NCBI GenBank assembly: GCA_005791855.1
Contig: SXUH01000299.1
Coordinates: forward strand, 1 to 9,950
DNA: 9,950 nt
Direction: 5' to 3'
Source of the DNA: Bdellovibrionales bacterium
Lineage (GTDB): Bacteria > Bdellovibrionota > Bacteriovoracia > Bacteriovoracales > Bacteriovoracaceae
The notes under the pieces are model-generated. The model was given only the letters and a program-made list of their open reading frames with translations. It did no database searches and was not told the origin of the DNA. Of the stretch, positions 1-6,023 are shown one piece after another. Within the stretch, counting starts at the first letter, position 1. Each line of letters opens with the position of its first letter. The translations under genes and the position numbers were made by a program.

Positions 1-1010
1 AAGGTCGGGGTCCGGTTCTTGAAGAAGGAGTTCAGACCCAGGGCCCGCAGGTCCATCCGCAGGAGCTTGATCGCCGCGCGGAACCGCTCCTGCGGCTCGA
101 GGACCTTGGTCTCGTCCAGCTGGCCCTCGGTGAAGAACTGCAACGTGGCCATGTCCGAGTCCAGCCGCCGGCGGAGCTTCTTGATCGTCTCGGCCATGAA
201 GGCGAGCTGGAAGCCGTCGTAGTGCTGGAGGATCCGCTGCCTCCGGCTCAGGTCACCGGCGGTGGCCTCGGCGGTGACGAAGTCACTGCGTTCGGAGCCC
301 CGGGGGAGCGGGAAGTCCCTCCGGAGTGCCCGGAGCTTCTTGAGGTACGTCTTGAGGGTCAGCGGAGTCTTCTCGAGCTCCGTGACCCGCGCCTGCTCGA
401 GGCGGACGTAGTCGTCGATGGAAATAAGGTTCGTCGACAGGGCCTTGTAGAAGACGCCTTCGATCTCCGTAGCCTTGAGCTTGTCGTTGATCCGGCCGAA
501 CTCCCCGAGGATCCCCCGGTAGATCTCGTCCAGGCAGGCGTCGGGCTTGGCCCCGTCGATCCGCTTCACGGCTTCGAGCAGCTCCGGGAGCTTCGCGAGG
601 CCATCCACGCTCGGGAGGTCCTTGCCGAAGCTCACCTCCCGCGCTTCGACCTCCTGGGCGTCCAGGAGGAGCTTCACCACCACGTCGTCGATCTGGTTGG
701 TGGACCGGAGGTAGAAGAGCGCCCCATCTAATTTTTTAACCCGAAGGCCCGCGCTTTCTAGATTGGACTTGAAGCTCCGGTTTAGATTATAAGAGCACAA
801 GGTTGCTTCATCCGCTTCCGAAAGTGCCTTCGAGAAGGCCCCGGTGATCGTCTCCGGAGCTGCCTCCCGGAGGACGCGGTCGAGCTGCTTCTGGTTCCTC
901 TTTTCAGCGAGGTAGAAGCTCTTCCCTTCGCGGTCGTTCCCGAGCTCGACGGGGGAGCCCGCCACCGCGGGGACCCAGAAAGCTAAGAGCATCAGCAGGC
1001 CCGTGATCAT
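1..1010 (-). CDS. Unrecognised exported helical protein (3' end beyond window)
   Basis: An open frame runs from an ATG at 1008-1010 to the left edge without a stop, giving 336 visible residues. The start has an AGGAAGAGG Shine-Dalgarno about 6 nt upstream and a TATAAT box 23 nt upstream. No in-frame start lies further upstream before a stop. Residues 1-17 form a signal peptide (hydrophobic LLMLLAFWV, AVA cleavage site before Gly18), though its n-region lacks the usual lysine or arginine. The mature part is charged and mostly helical, with leucine-rich stretches and many basic residues around 220-285 (e.g. KKLRALRR, KKLRRRLD). It has exactly two visible cysteines, Cys72 and Cys159, which could form a disulfide. 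I recognise no domain or catalytic motif. Codon use matches the neighbours except for an AT-rich patch at about 725-805. The gene is transcribed away from 1173 and has no co-oriented partner in view. The coding call is firm; the function is unknown. Confidence 0.85.
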   Translation of the reverse strand, partial: MITGLLMLLAFWVPAVAGSPVELGNDREGKSFYLAEKRNQKQLDRVLREAAPETITGAFSKALSEADEATLCSYNLNRSFKSNLESAGLRVKKLDGALFYLRSTNQIDDVVVKLLLDAQEVEAREVSFGKDLPSVDGLAKLPELLEAVKRIDGAKPDACLDEIYRGILGEFGRINDKLKATEIEGVFYKALSTNLISIDDYVRLEQARVTELEKTPLTLKTYLKKLRALRRDFPLPRGSERSDFVTAEATAGDLSRRQRILQHYDGFQLAFMAETIKKLRRRLDSDMATLQFFTEGQLDETKVLEPQERFRAAIKLLRMDLRALGLNSFFKNRTPT

Positions 1011-1032
1011 ATGAATCCTCTTCCTTGGCGGG

Positions 1033-1038
1033 ATTATA
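1033..1038 (-). promoter_or_regulatory. Probable -10 box for the 1-1010 gene
   Basis: On the minus strand this reads TATAAT, a perfect sigma-70 type -10 hexamer, with its nearest end 22 nt from the ATG at 1010. Transcription would start near 1026 and leave a leader of about 15 nt that just holds the Shine-Dalgarno. No good -35 hexamer sits 16-18 nt upstream and there is no TG extension, so an activator may be needed or the match may be chance. Confidence 0.4.
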
Positions 1039-1079
1039 TGACCAACTCAAACCGGGGAGGGAGATTGGAAGGCCCCAGG

Positions 1080-1090
1080 GTAATTATTAC
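1080..1090. repeat. 11-bp palindrome in divergent gap
   Basis: GTAAT-T-ATTAC is a perfect 5+1+5 palindrome in the 162-bp gap between the divergent genes at 1010 (-) and 1173 (+). Its position between two starts would suit an operator. An 11-bp palindrome in AT-rich DNA can easily arise by chance. The rest of the gap holds the -10 box at 1033-1038 and no other element I can support. Confidence 0.25.
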
Positions 1091-1172
1091 ATAAGTTCAG
1101 GATCTTTAGCTGTGGATCCGCGCCGAAACCGGATAGGAAGGCCCAGGTCAAAAAAACACTTCAGGAGGCTTT

Positions 1173-1655
1173 ATGTCTAAGGTAATCTTCGCCATCGTCG
1201 CACTTTTCTCTTTCAGCGTCTTCGCTCAGGACGCCCGCCAGTTCGCCGGGAAGTTCTCCCTGGCCGCTTCTAAGAACTGCGAACTCACGGACCGCACGAA
1301 CGCCGACGCCCGCGCGTACGTGACCCTCAACCGGCACAAGTACCACAACGGGCTCCTCTCCCTCGACATCACGGCCTACGGCGAAGACGCCGTCGGCGAG
1401 GTCATCGTCCTCGAGAACGGGAAGTTCCGAACCGTCGGAACCTCCGAGTCCCACGGGATCGTGACCGACACGGTAACCACCAAGTGGCTCGCGCCGAACC
1501 GGATCGTCGTCAACGTCCTCACCGAGCGTCCGAGCCTGAACTTCAAGCGACTCCGGGCCTACGACATCTCTTCCAGCCCGGCCGGCATGGTGATCCGGTC
1601 TTCCGTGAACCAGGACCCGCGCTCGAACTCGATCTGTACCTTCACTCGGAAGTAA
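1173..1655 (+). CDS. Small secreted protein with one cysteine pair
   Basis: A 160-residue protein whose ATG is preceded by a strong AGGAGG at 1163-1168 (4-nt spacing). Residues 1-18 are a clear signal peptide (Lys3, hydrophobic VIFAIVALFSFSVFA, cleavage before Gln19). The mature part of about 142 residues alternates hydrophobic and polar residues in a way that suggests a beta-sheet or small beta-barrel fold. It contains only two cysteines, Cys36 near the start (NCEL) and Cys155 near the end (ICTF), so a disulfide closing the fold is likely. The pattern resembles small lipocalin-like or inhibitor-like periplasmic proteins, but I see no diagnostic motif and assign no function. It is probably monocistronic: divergent from 1-1010, convergent with 1693-2586, and followed 10 nt downstream by a strong hairpin. 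Confidence 0.85.
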   Translation: MSKVIFAIVALFSFSVFAQDARQFAGKFSLAASKNCELTDRTNADARAYVTLNRHKYHNGLLSLDITAYGEDAVGEVIVLENGKFRTVGTSESHGIVTDTVTTKWLAPNRIVVNVLTERPSLNFKRLRAYDISSSPAGMVIRSSVNQDPRSNSICTFTRK

Positions 1656-1664
1656 CCGTTCTCT

Positions 1665-1691
1665 CCGGCGGGCCTCCTGCGGGTCCGCCGG
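1665..1691. terminator. GC-rich hairpin between convergent genes
   Basis: CCGGCGG (1665-1671) pairs perfectly with CCGCCGG (1685-1691). Three further inner pairs (one G-U) extend the stem to about 10 bp around a 7-nt loop. It lies between the stops of the convergent genes 1173-1655 (+) and 1693-2586 (-), so it can act on both strands. No T-run follows on either side, so it may slow polymerase or protect mRNA 3' ends rather than act as a classic intrinsic terminator. Confidence 0.5.
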
Positions 1692-1692
1692 C

Positions 1693-2586
1693 TCACCGAT
1701 TCACCTGCATGAGGTGCACGCCCTTGAGCGTCTCGTGGTCCCGGAACCGACTCAGGTACTCCAGGAACGCGAGCTCCACCACCGCACCCTCCGTCGACCC
1801 CGCGTGCCGGAGCACGAGGCCCCCGGCCTTTCGGAAGAGGAGGCCCTGGTGGGAGACGTTGAGGCGCGTCCCCTTCGAGGCCGTTAGATCCCAGTCGGGC
1901 CTGATGAAGTTCACCACCGTCCCCGTGGGGATCCGGTTGAGGAGCTCCGGCTTCTCGAGGAGGGTCGCCACCGGGATGTAGCTGATCTTCGCCGTCGACT
2001 TCGAGAAGGCGCTCCCTTCGCTCCGGAGCTCGCGCAAGATCTGGAGCCGCCGCTCGAACCCGACGTTGGCCATGGAGACGTCGTCGATGGTCTTCCTCCG
2101 GAGCCAGGCCGGGAGGTCGATGATGGCCGTGGCTTCCCGGAGCTGGGCGGGCTCCACCACGAGGTGGTTGATCTCCCGGAGGAGGCCCGACTTCGTGTTC
2201 GCCGGGACCCACTGGAGGTCGGTGAAGTGGTTCCTCCGGAGGTAGTCCACCACGCCGTCTTCGTAGCGGATGTGATCCATGGTCCGCTCGAACTCCGGGA
2301 GGGTCCGGGAGGCGGCGAGGCTGACCACGGTCTCGACGAAGGTGGTGCAGTCGAAGGCGTCGAAGCGGTAGAGGGGGTCCTGGTCGTACTTCCCGTCCGG
2401 GCCCTCGCCGAGGGGACCCGTGTGGCCGTAGGGCCTTCCGAGGAAGGTGCGGGAGACCTGCTCCAGCCGCGTGAGGAAGTCCGGCTCCGCCCGGAAGCTC
2501 CCGAGGATCGCGAGGGCTTCTTCCTTGTGGCCAGCGAAGGCCAGCGAGTGCAGAGACAGGAGGAGGGGGAGGAGGAATCGCAGCAT
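1693..2586 (-). CDS. DUF1460 / NlpC-P60-like exported amidase
   Basis: A 297-residue protein read from the ATG at 2584-2586. This start gives a standard signal peptide (residues 1-18, LRFLLPLLLSLHSLAFA, cleavage before Gly19). A longer in-frame TTG start at 2679 would bury that signal behind 31 polar residues. The mature part matches the DUF1460 family (N-acetylmuramoyl-L-alanine amidase-like, papain/NlpC fold). A GRPYGHTGPLGEG segment (50-62) precedes YRFDAFDCTTFVE (73-85) with the nucleophile Cys80. Then come the HIRYEDGVVDYLRRNHFTDL region (105-124), PTGTVVNFI (220-228), and NVSHQGLLF (243-251) with the likely catalytic His246. Cys80 is the only cysteine. Family knowledge suggests cleavage of an amide bond in peptidoglycan or an acyl-amino-acid substrate in the periplasm; the exact substrate is not visible. 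It appears monocistronic. The Shine-Dalgarno-like AGGCGG sits directly against the ATG. Confidence 0.85.
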   Translation of the reverse strand: MLRFLLPLLLSLHSLAFAGHKEEALAILGSFRAEPDFLTRLEQVSRTFLGRPYGHTGPLGEGPDGKYDQDPLYRFDAFDCTTFVETVVSLAASRTLPEFERTMDHIRYEDGVVDYLRRNHFTDLQWVPANTKSGLLREINHLVVEPAQLREATAIIDLPAWLRRKTIDDVSMANVGFERRLQILRELRSEGSAFSKSTAKISYIPVATLLEKPELLNRIPTGTVVNFIRPDWDLTASKGTRLNVSHQGLLFRKAGGLVLRHAGSTEGAVVELAFLEYLSRFRDHETLKGVHLMQVNR

Positions 2587-2599
2587 CCGCCTATGGTAC
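2587..2599 (-). promoter_or_regulatory. Start-adjacent leader motif GTACCATAGGCGG
   Basis: On the minus strand GTACCATAGGCGG ends directly before the ATG at 2586. The same 13-mer with one change (GTACCATAGGAGG) precedes azlC at 7021-7033. It contains a purine-rich Shine-Dalgarno-like block, but the spacing to the start (0 nt) is far shorter than usual. Its role is unknown. Confidence 0.35.
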
Positions 2600-2609
2600 C
2601 CGGGACGCG

Positions 2610-2619
2610 AGGAATTCCT
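2610..2619. repeat. 10-bp palindrome in divergent gap
   Basis: AGGAATTCCT is a perfect palindrome in the 140-bp gap between the divergent genes at 2586 (-) and 2727 (+), overlapping a CCTAGG palindrome at 2617-2622. A near copy, AGGAATTTCCT followed by CTAGG, lies in the gap at 3783-3793 beyond the other end of the 2727-3542 gene. It could be an operator half-site pair, but chance is not excluded. Confidence 0.25.
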
Positions 2620-2695
2620 AGGCGGCAGCTTTCTCTCCTCCGTCTGAATTTGTCCGAGCGATTCACTATTTTCTCGCAAAAAATTATTTCCGGTT

Positions 2696-2701
2696 GATAA
2701 T
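2696..2701 (+). promoter_or_regulatory. Possible -10 box for the 2727 gene
   Basis: GATAAT matches the TATAAT consensus at five of six positions and lies 25 nt before the GTG start at 2727, in the most AT-rich part of the gap. No convincing -35 hexamer is present 16-18 nt upstream. The call is weak. Confidence 0.3.
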
Positions 2702-2726
2702 TTACTAAAACATCTACGAGGTGCCC

Positions 2727-3542
2727 GTGACCACTGCCAATCTTAGTCTTGAACAAGAGATCGATAAACTCTTCGAGTCCGACTGGAAGGACTTCTACCA
2801 GGACGAGAAGGTCCGGGCTCACTACAAGGACCTCGAAGCCCTCGCGACGACCTACTACGCGGCCCGGATCAACGGGAGCAAGGACTCCGCGGCCCTGCTC
2901 GAGAAGCTGCAGATCCTGAAGAAGGACTTCGACGCCGCGGTGGACGGCGCCAGGGCCGCGAGAGGAGAAAGCTCCGGCGACGCCCAGAGGCACCGGCTCG
3001 ACTCCCTCGGGAACCTGGTCGCCGATGCGACCGGCGCCGCGCGGTTGGCGAAGTTCGAAGCCCTCCACAGCGAGAACCGGGCCGCGAAGGCGCAGAAGCT
3101 CGCGAAGGCAGGTCTCCTCGCGACCTTGCTCGCGACCCTGGTCCTCGGGGGCCTCGGCGCCTTCCTGTGGCTCGAGACCTCGAACGCCATCGAGACGGCG
3201 ATCCAGGGCCACATGAACGGAAGCTTCAAGACCTCGCTCAAGAATGAGATCGCCAGAGAAGTGCAGGAGAGCATGAGCTCGGGAGAGAACCCAGCCTTCC
3301 AGGTGCTCAACGAGAAGAACGCCGAGCTCGAGATGAAGCTCACCAACGTCGAGGGCCAGGTCGGGAAGATCTCCGAGCTCGAGATCCGGACGAACCAGCT
3401 CCAGGCGGAGCTCGACAAGAACGCAAGCCTCCGGGCCAAGCTCGCCGAGCTCGAGAGCGCCATCTCCCGGCCGCGGGCGGAGAAGTCGACGAAGGCCTCG
3501 AAGACGTCGAAGAAAGCTTCCGGGAAGAAGACGAAACGGTAG
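2727..3542 (+). CDS. Single-pass membrane protein with coiled coil and lysine-rich tail
   Basis: A 271-residue protein. I place the start at GTG 2727 because GAGG (2718-2721) then sits 5 nt upstream; the GTG at 2721 would have no ribosome site. Residues 1-120 are a charged, helical, presumably cytoplasmic domain. Residues 128-149 (AGLLATLLATLVLGGLGAFLWL) form one transmembrane helix, preceded by positive residues (KAQKLAKAG), which predicts N-in/C-out. Residues 195-245 are a heptad-rich coiled coil (e.g. LQAELDKNASLRAKLAELE). Residues 248-271 are a histone-H1-like tail with 11 Lys/Arg in 24 positions and one acidic residue. There are no cysteines and no signal peptide. Neighbours give no partner: the upstream gene is divergent and the downstream ORF is convergent with its stop abutting. 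A structural or tethering role in the envelope is inference. If the topology were reversed, the tail could bind DNA. Confidence 0.85.
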   Translation: MTTANLSLEQEIDKLFESDWKDFYQDEKVRAHYKDLEALATTYYAARINGSKDSAALLEKLQILKKDFDAAVDGARAARGESSGDAQRHRLDSLGNLVADATGAARLAKFEALHSENRAAKAQKLAKAGLLATLLATLVLGGLGAFLWLETSNAIETAIQGHMNGSFKTSLKNEIAREVQESMSSGENPAFQVLNEKNAELEMKLTNVEGQVGKISELEIRTNQLQAELDKNASLRAKLAELESAISRPRAEKSTKASKTSKKASGKKTKR

Positions 3543-3743
3543 CTAGCAGGTGGCCGCGGGATCCGCCAGGCGCCATTCCCAGATCCCGGTCCCGCCGCCG
3601 TAGACATCGAGGAGCTCGACGCAGTCGTAGGCCGCCCCGGCCTGGCACGCCCCATCCGGAGGCTGGCACGTGGACGGAGCCGCGGCCACATCCTGGATGC
3701 TGAGGTCGAAGAGCTCTCTGATCCCGCCGAAGTTAAATCCCAT
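3543..3743 (-). CDS. Short Cys-containing ORF, possible gene remnant
   Basis: A 66-residue frame from an ATG at 3741-3743 to a TAG at 3543-3545. After the first few codons it uses the same GC-ending codons as real genes here, which argues that it is, or recently was, coding. It has four cysteines (26, 33, 41 and C-terminal Cys66) and a glycine/tryptophan-rich end (GGGTGIWEWRLADP). There is no signal peptide, no Shine-Dalgarno in the AT-rich leader, and an in-frame TAA four codons upstream of the ATG. It looks like the C-terminal piece of a secreted Cys-rich protein. It may therefore be a small gene of unknown function or a decayed 3' fragment. Its stop directly abuts the stop of the + strand gene. 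Confidence 0.45.
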   Translation of the reverse strand: MGFNFGGIRELFDLSIQDVAAAPSTCQPPDGACQAGAAYDCVELLDVYGGGTGIWEWRLADPAATC

Positions 3744-3782
3744 GTTAAAATTTTAAGTGAAGTCCGAGGAAATAACTACTAA

Positions 3783-3793
3783 AGGAATTTCCT
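3783..3793. repeat. 11-bp palindrome in intergenic gap
   Basis: AGGAA-T-TTCCT is a perfect 5+1+5 palindrome in the 108-bp AT-rich gap 3744-3851. It resembles AGGAATTCCT at 2610-2619; in both cases a CTAGG follows within a few bases. Apart from this and the terminator at 3817-3842 the gap holds nothing I can support. Confidence 0.2.
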
Positions 3794-3816
3794 GGCTAGG
3801 TAGCTGGAAACAGAAG

Positions 3817-3842
3817 CCTAGGCCCTCCGACGAGGGCCTAGG
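3817..3842 (-). terminator. Terminator of the S9A protease gene
   Basis: CCTAGGCCCTC (3817-3827) and GAGGGCCTAGG (3832-3842) form a perfect 11-bp stem around a 4-nt loop (CGAC on the plus strand). The stem begins 9 nt past the stop of the minus-strand protease gene. Downstream on that strand the sequence is moderately T-rich (CTTCTGTTT), fitting an intrinsic terminator. Confidence 0.7.
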
Positions 3843-3851
3843 TTGGTAAGA

Positions 3852-5927
3852 CTAGAGGTCCATCTGGGACAAGACGAAGGCGTATTCCGTGGCCGCGGCC
3901 CGGTCGCTCTCGTCCATCCCCGGGAAGTAGTGTCCGCCGCCGAACGAGGTGAGGAAGATCAACGGATTCTCTTCCCCCGGGGAGTTGAGCTCGCGCATCT
4001 TCGCCACCCACTTCATCGGCTGGAAGTAGTAGACAGCGGCGTCCTCGAATCCGGTCCGGACCATCACCGCCGGATACTTCTGCTTGGTGATGTTGGTGTA
4101 GGGGTCGTAGCTCTTGATGTAGTCGTACTGCTCGCGGATCAGGCCGTCGCCCCATTCCTCTTTCTCGTACTTGGCCAGCGGGTCGTAGTAGAGGGTCATG
4201 GTGTTGAGGACGTCCACGAAGGGAACCTTCACCAGGGCGACGCTGAAGAGGTCCGGTCGCAGGTTGAGCACGGCCCCCATGAGGAGGCCACCGGCGGAGA
4301 GGCCCTCGATCCCGATCTTCGACGGAGAGGTCATGCCGCGGTTGATGAGGTCGGTGGTCACGTCGATGAAGTCGTTGAAGGTGTTCATCTTGTTGAAGAG
4401 CCGACCCTGGTCGTACCAGCGCTCGCCCTTCTCCTTCCCGCCGCGGATGTGGGCCACAACGCCGATCACGCCGCGATCCAGGAGGGGGATCAGCTCCTTC
4501 TTGAACGTCGGAGTGCTCGAGTAGCCGTAGGAGCCGTAGCCGTAGATCTGGACCGGCTGGTCCTTGCCGGTGAACTTATCCTTCCGGTAGAAGAGGGACA
4601 CGGGAACGGTCTCTCCGTCCCGGGCCTTCACGTAGATGAGTTCGGTCTGGTAGAGGCCCTTGTTGAACCCGAGGATGCTGCTCGCGACCTCGAGCTTCGG
4701 AGCGCAGCTCGAGAGGTTGCAGGAAACCGTTTCGAACGGCAGGGTGTAGCTCGCCTGCTGCAGGTACGCCTTGTTGGCGTAGAAGTCGGTCATCACCGTC
4801 TGGTAGAACATGAGCTTCTCGGGGCCCGGGACCTCCGTCACTTTCTTGCTCTCGATGTCGATGACGTAGATTCGCTCGGTGGCTTCGTCCATGACCTTCG
4901 CGACCACGGCGGCGTCGGTGATCTTGAAGTCGCTGATCATCCCTCGCGGCGGAGTGAAGAGCACCTCCCACTTGTCCGCCGAGGCATCGGCCTCTATCAG
5001 GATCTGGAAGGCGGGGTCGAAGCGGTTGGTGAGCTTGAGCCAGCCGTGCCGGTTGTGGTCGAAGGTTTCGATGTAGTTCCCGTCCGGGCTGAGACTGGTG
5101 AGGGCGTCACCCGTGGCGTTCAGGAGGTAGTACTCCGAGGACTTGCTGCGGTCGAGCTTCACGACGACGAACTTCCCGTCGGAGGTGTAGGAGGAGATCC
5201 GCCGGGATCCGGGGTCGGAGAATTCTTTGATGAGGGTGGTCTTCTTCTCGGCGAGGTCATACTTGTAGAGCTGGTAGGGGGCGAGCTCGTCGGTGGTGCC
5301 GCTGAAGACGATCTCGTCCTCGTTGAGCCAGAGCACACCTTGAAGGCTCCAGTAAAGGTCGGGCTTCAGGATTTCGTACTTCATGGTCCTGAGGTCGACG
5401 ATGATCGGAGACATGTGCCGGCGGCCCTTGAGGTCCGCGGTGAAGAGGGCCCTTCCTTCCTCCGGGCTGAGCTGGACGTCGTAGGCGTCGAAGTACTCGA
5501 GCCCCTTGGCGATCTCGTTTTCGTTGAGGACCTGCTGGGCCCTGCCGGTCTCCTTGTCCTTCCGGAACCAGACCCAGTGTGATTCCTTGTTCGACTTGGT
5601 CTTGTAGTAGATGAACTTCTTCGTGGCCTTCACGATCTGCTTCCGGGAAGAGTCGCGGAGGGCCTTCAGCTCTTCATAGAGCTGGTCGGTGAGGGCGCTG
5701 TTCTTAGCGAGGATCGCGTTGGCGTAGGCGTTCTCCGCTTCGAGGTGCGACCGAACCTCCGGAGAGGTGTTGTCGTGCATCCAGCGGTAGTTATCCACCC
5801 GCGGATCGTCGTGGAAGTTATCAACGAAGGGAATCATCTTCGCCACCGGTGGCGTCGGAGCAGTGAAGGCCTGGGCCTGGCCCCAGACGCAGAGGAGGAG
5901 ACTCGCTTTTAGGATAGTGGTGTTCAT
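3852..5927 (-). CDS. Exported prolyl-oligopeptidase-family (S9A) peptidase, oligopeptidase B-like
   Basis: A 691-residue serine peptidase with ATG at 5925-5927 and GGAG about 6 nt upstream. Residues 1-20 are a signal peptide (AQA cleavage before Phe21). The next residues, PPVAK...DDPRVDNYRWM, match the normal start of oligopeptidase B. Residues of about 60-430 form the beta-propeller that limits access to peptides. The C-terminal alpha/beta-hydrolase domain carries HIRGG and KMNTFNDFID, then GLSAGGLLMG with nucleophile Ser544. It also has VRTGFEDAAVYY with Asp629 and GGGHYFPG with His666, so the triad is complete. The acidic KYEKEEWG segment (586-593) corresponds to the glutamates that give oligopeptidase B its Arg/Lys preference. 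It probably cleaves short peptides after basic residues, here in the periplasm. The mature protein has only two cysteines, Cys403 and Cys408, likely a disulfide. It is monocistronic, with its own terminator at 3817-3842. It could instead be classed as another S9A peptidase; the catalytic assignment is firm. Confidence 0.93.
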   Translation of the reverse strand: MNTTILKASLLLCVWGQAQAFTAPTPPVAKMIPFVDNFHDDPRVDNYRWMHDNTSPEVRSHLEAENAYANAILAKNSALTDQLYEELKALRDSSRKQIVKATKKFIYYKTKSNKESHWVWFRKDKETGRAQQVLNENEIAKGLEYFDAYDVQLSPEEGRALFTADLKGRRHMSPIIVDLRTMKYEILKPDLYWSLQGVLWLNEDEIVFSGTTDELAPYQLYKYDLAEKKTTLIKEFSDPGSRRISSYTSDGKFVVVKLDRSKSSEYYLLNATGDALTSLSPDGNYIETFDHNRHGWLKLTNRFDPAFQILIEADASADKWEVLFTPPRGMISDFKITDAAVVAKVMDEATERIYVIDIESKKVTEVPGPEKLMFYQTVMTDFYANKAYLQQASYTLPFETVSCNLSSCAPKLEVASSILGFNKGLYQTELIYVKARDGETVPVSLFYRKDKFTGKDQPVQIYGYGSYGYSSTPTFKKELIPLLDRGVIGVVAHIRGGKEKGERWYDQGRLFNKMNTFNDFIDVTTDLINRGMTSPSKIGIEGLSAGGLLMGAVLNLRPDLFSVALVKVPFVDVLNTMTLYYDPLAKYEKEEWGDGLIREQYDYIKSYDPYTNITKQKYPAVMVRTGFEDAAVYYFQPMKWVAKMRELNSPGEENPLIFLTSFGGGHYFPGMDESDRAAATEYAFVLSQMDL

Positions 5928-5930
5928 TGG

Positions 5931-5958
5931 TACTCCAGATTTGTTTGTGAATGGAGTA
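5931..5958 (-). promoter_or_regulatory. Leader hairpin covering the protease Shine-Dalgarno
   Basis: On the minus strand TACTCCA and TGGAGTA form a perfect 7-bp inverted repeat around a 14-nt A/C-rich loop. The downstream arm contains the GGAG ribosome site and ends 3 nt before the protease ATG. In RNA this would hide the site and could tune translation; in DNA it could be an operator. Either reading is inference. Confidence 0.35.
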
Positions 5959-5966
5959 ACAAGTCT

Positions 5967-6023
5967 AAAAAAAATTGGCCAGAGAAATCACGCTAAGCCT
6001 GTAGATCTTCTAGGCTTGGCCAA
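5967..6023 (-). terminator. Terminator of the azlC-azlD operon
   Basis: On the minus strand TTGGCC-AAGCCT (6023-6012) pairs with AGGCTT (6000-5995) and, past a 14-nt bulge, with GGCCAA (5980-5975), which runs straight into eight T residues (5974-5967). This is an intrinsic terminator with an interrupted stem. The left arm lies inside the last codons of azlD and the stop codon sits at the loop edge. Confidence 0.75.

Noticed and set aside
222..731. A 169-codon plus-strand frame near the left edge
   Set aside because: It is antisense to the long minus-strand frame 1-1010, which has a signal peptide, a Shine-Dalgarno and a promoter-like box.
2587..2679. N-terminal extension of the DUF1460 protein from a TTG at 2679
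   Set aside because: It would put 31 polar residues before a standard signal peptide, and the TTG lacks a good ribosome site.
1911..3212. A 433-codon minus-strand frame crossing two genes and the gap between them
   Set aside because: It runs antisense to the 2727-3542 gene and out of frame through the DUF1460 gene; its end is Ser/Arg/Thr-rich frame-shift sequence.
2855..3691. A 278-codon minus-strand frame opposite the membrane coiled-coil gene
   Set aside because: It is an antisense shadow. The sense frame has a good start, a transmembrane helix and a coiled coil.
3843..5582. A 579-codon open frame on the plus strand opposite the protease gene
   Set aside because: It is an antisense shadow of a gene with a complete S9A catalytic triad. 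Its translation is Val/Glu/Leu/His-rich low complexity with no domain, and GC-rich codon bias readily opens the reverse frame.
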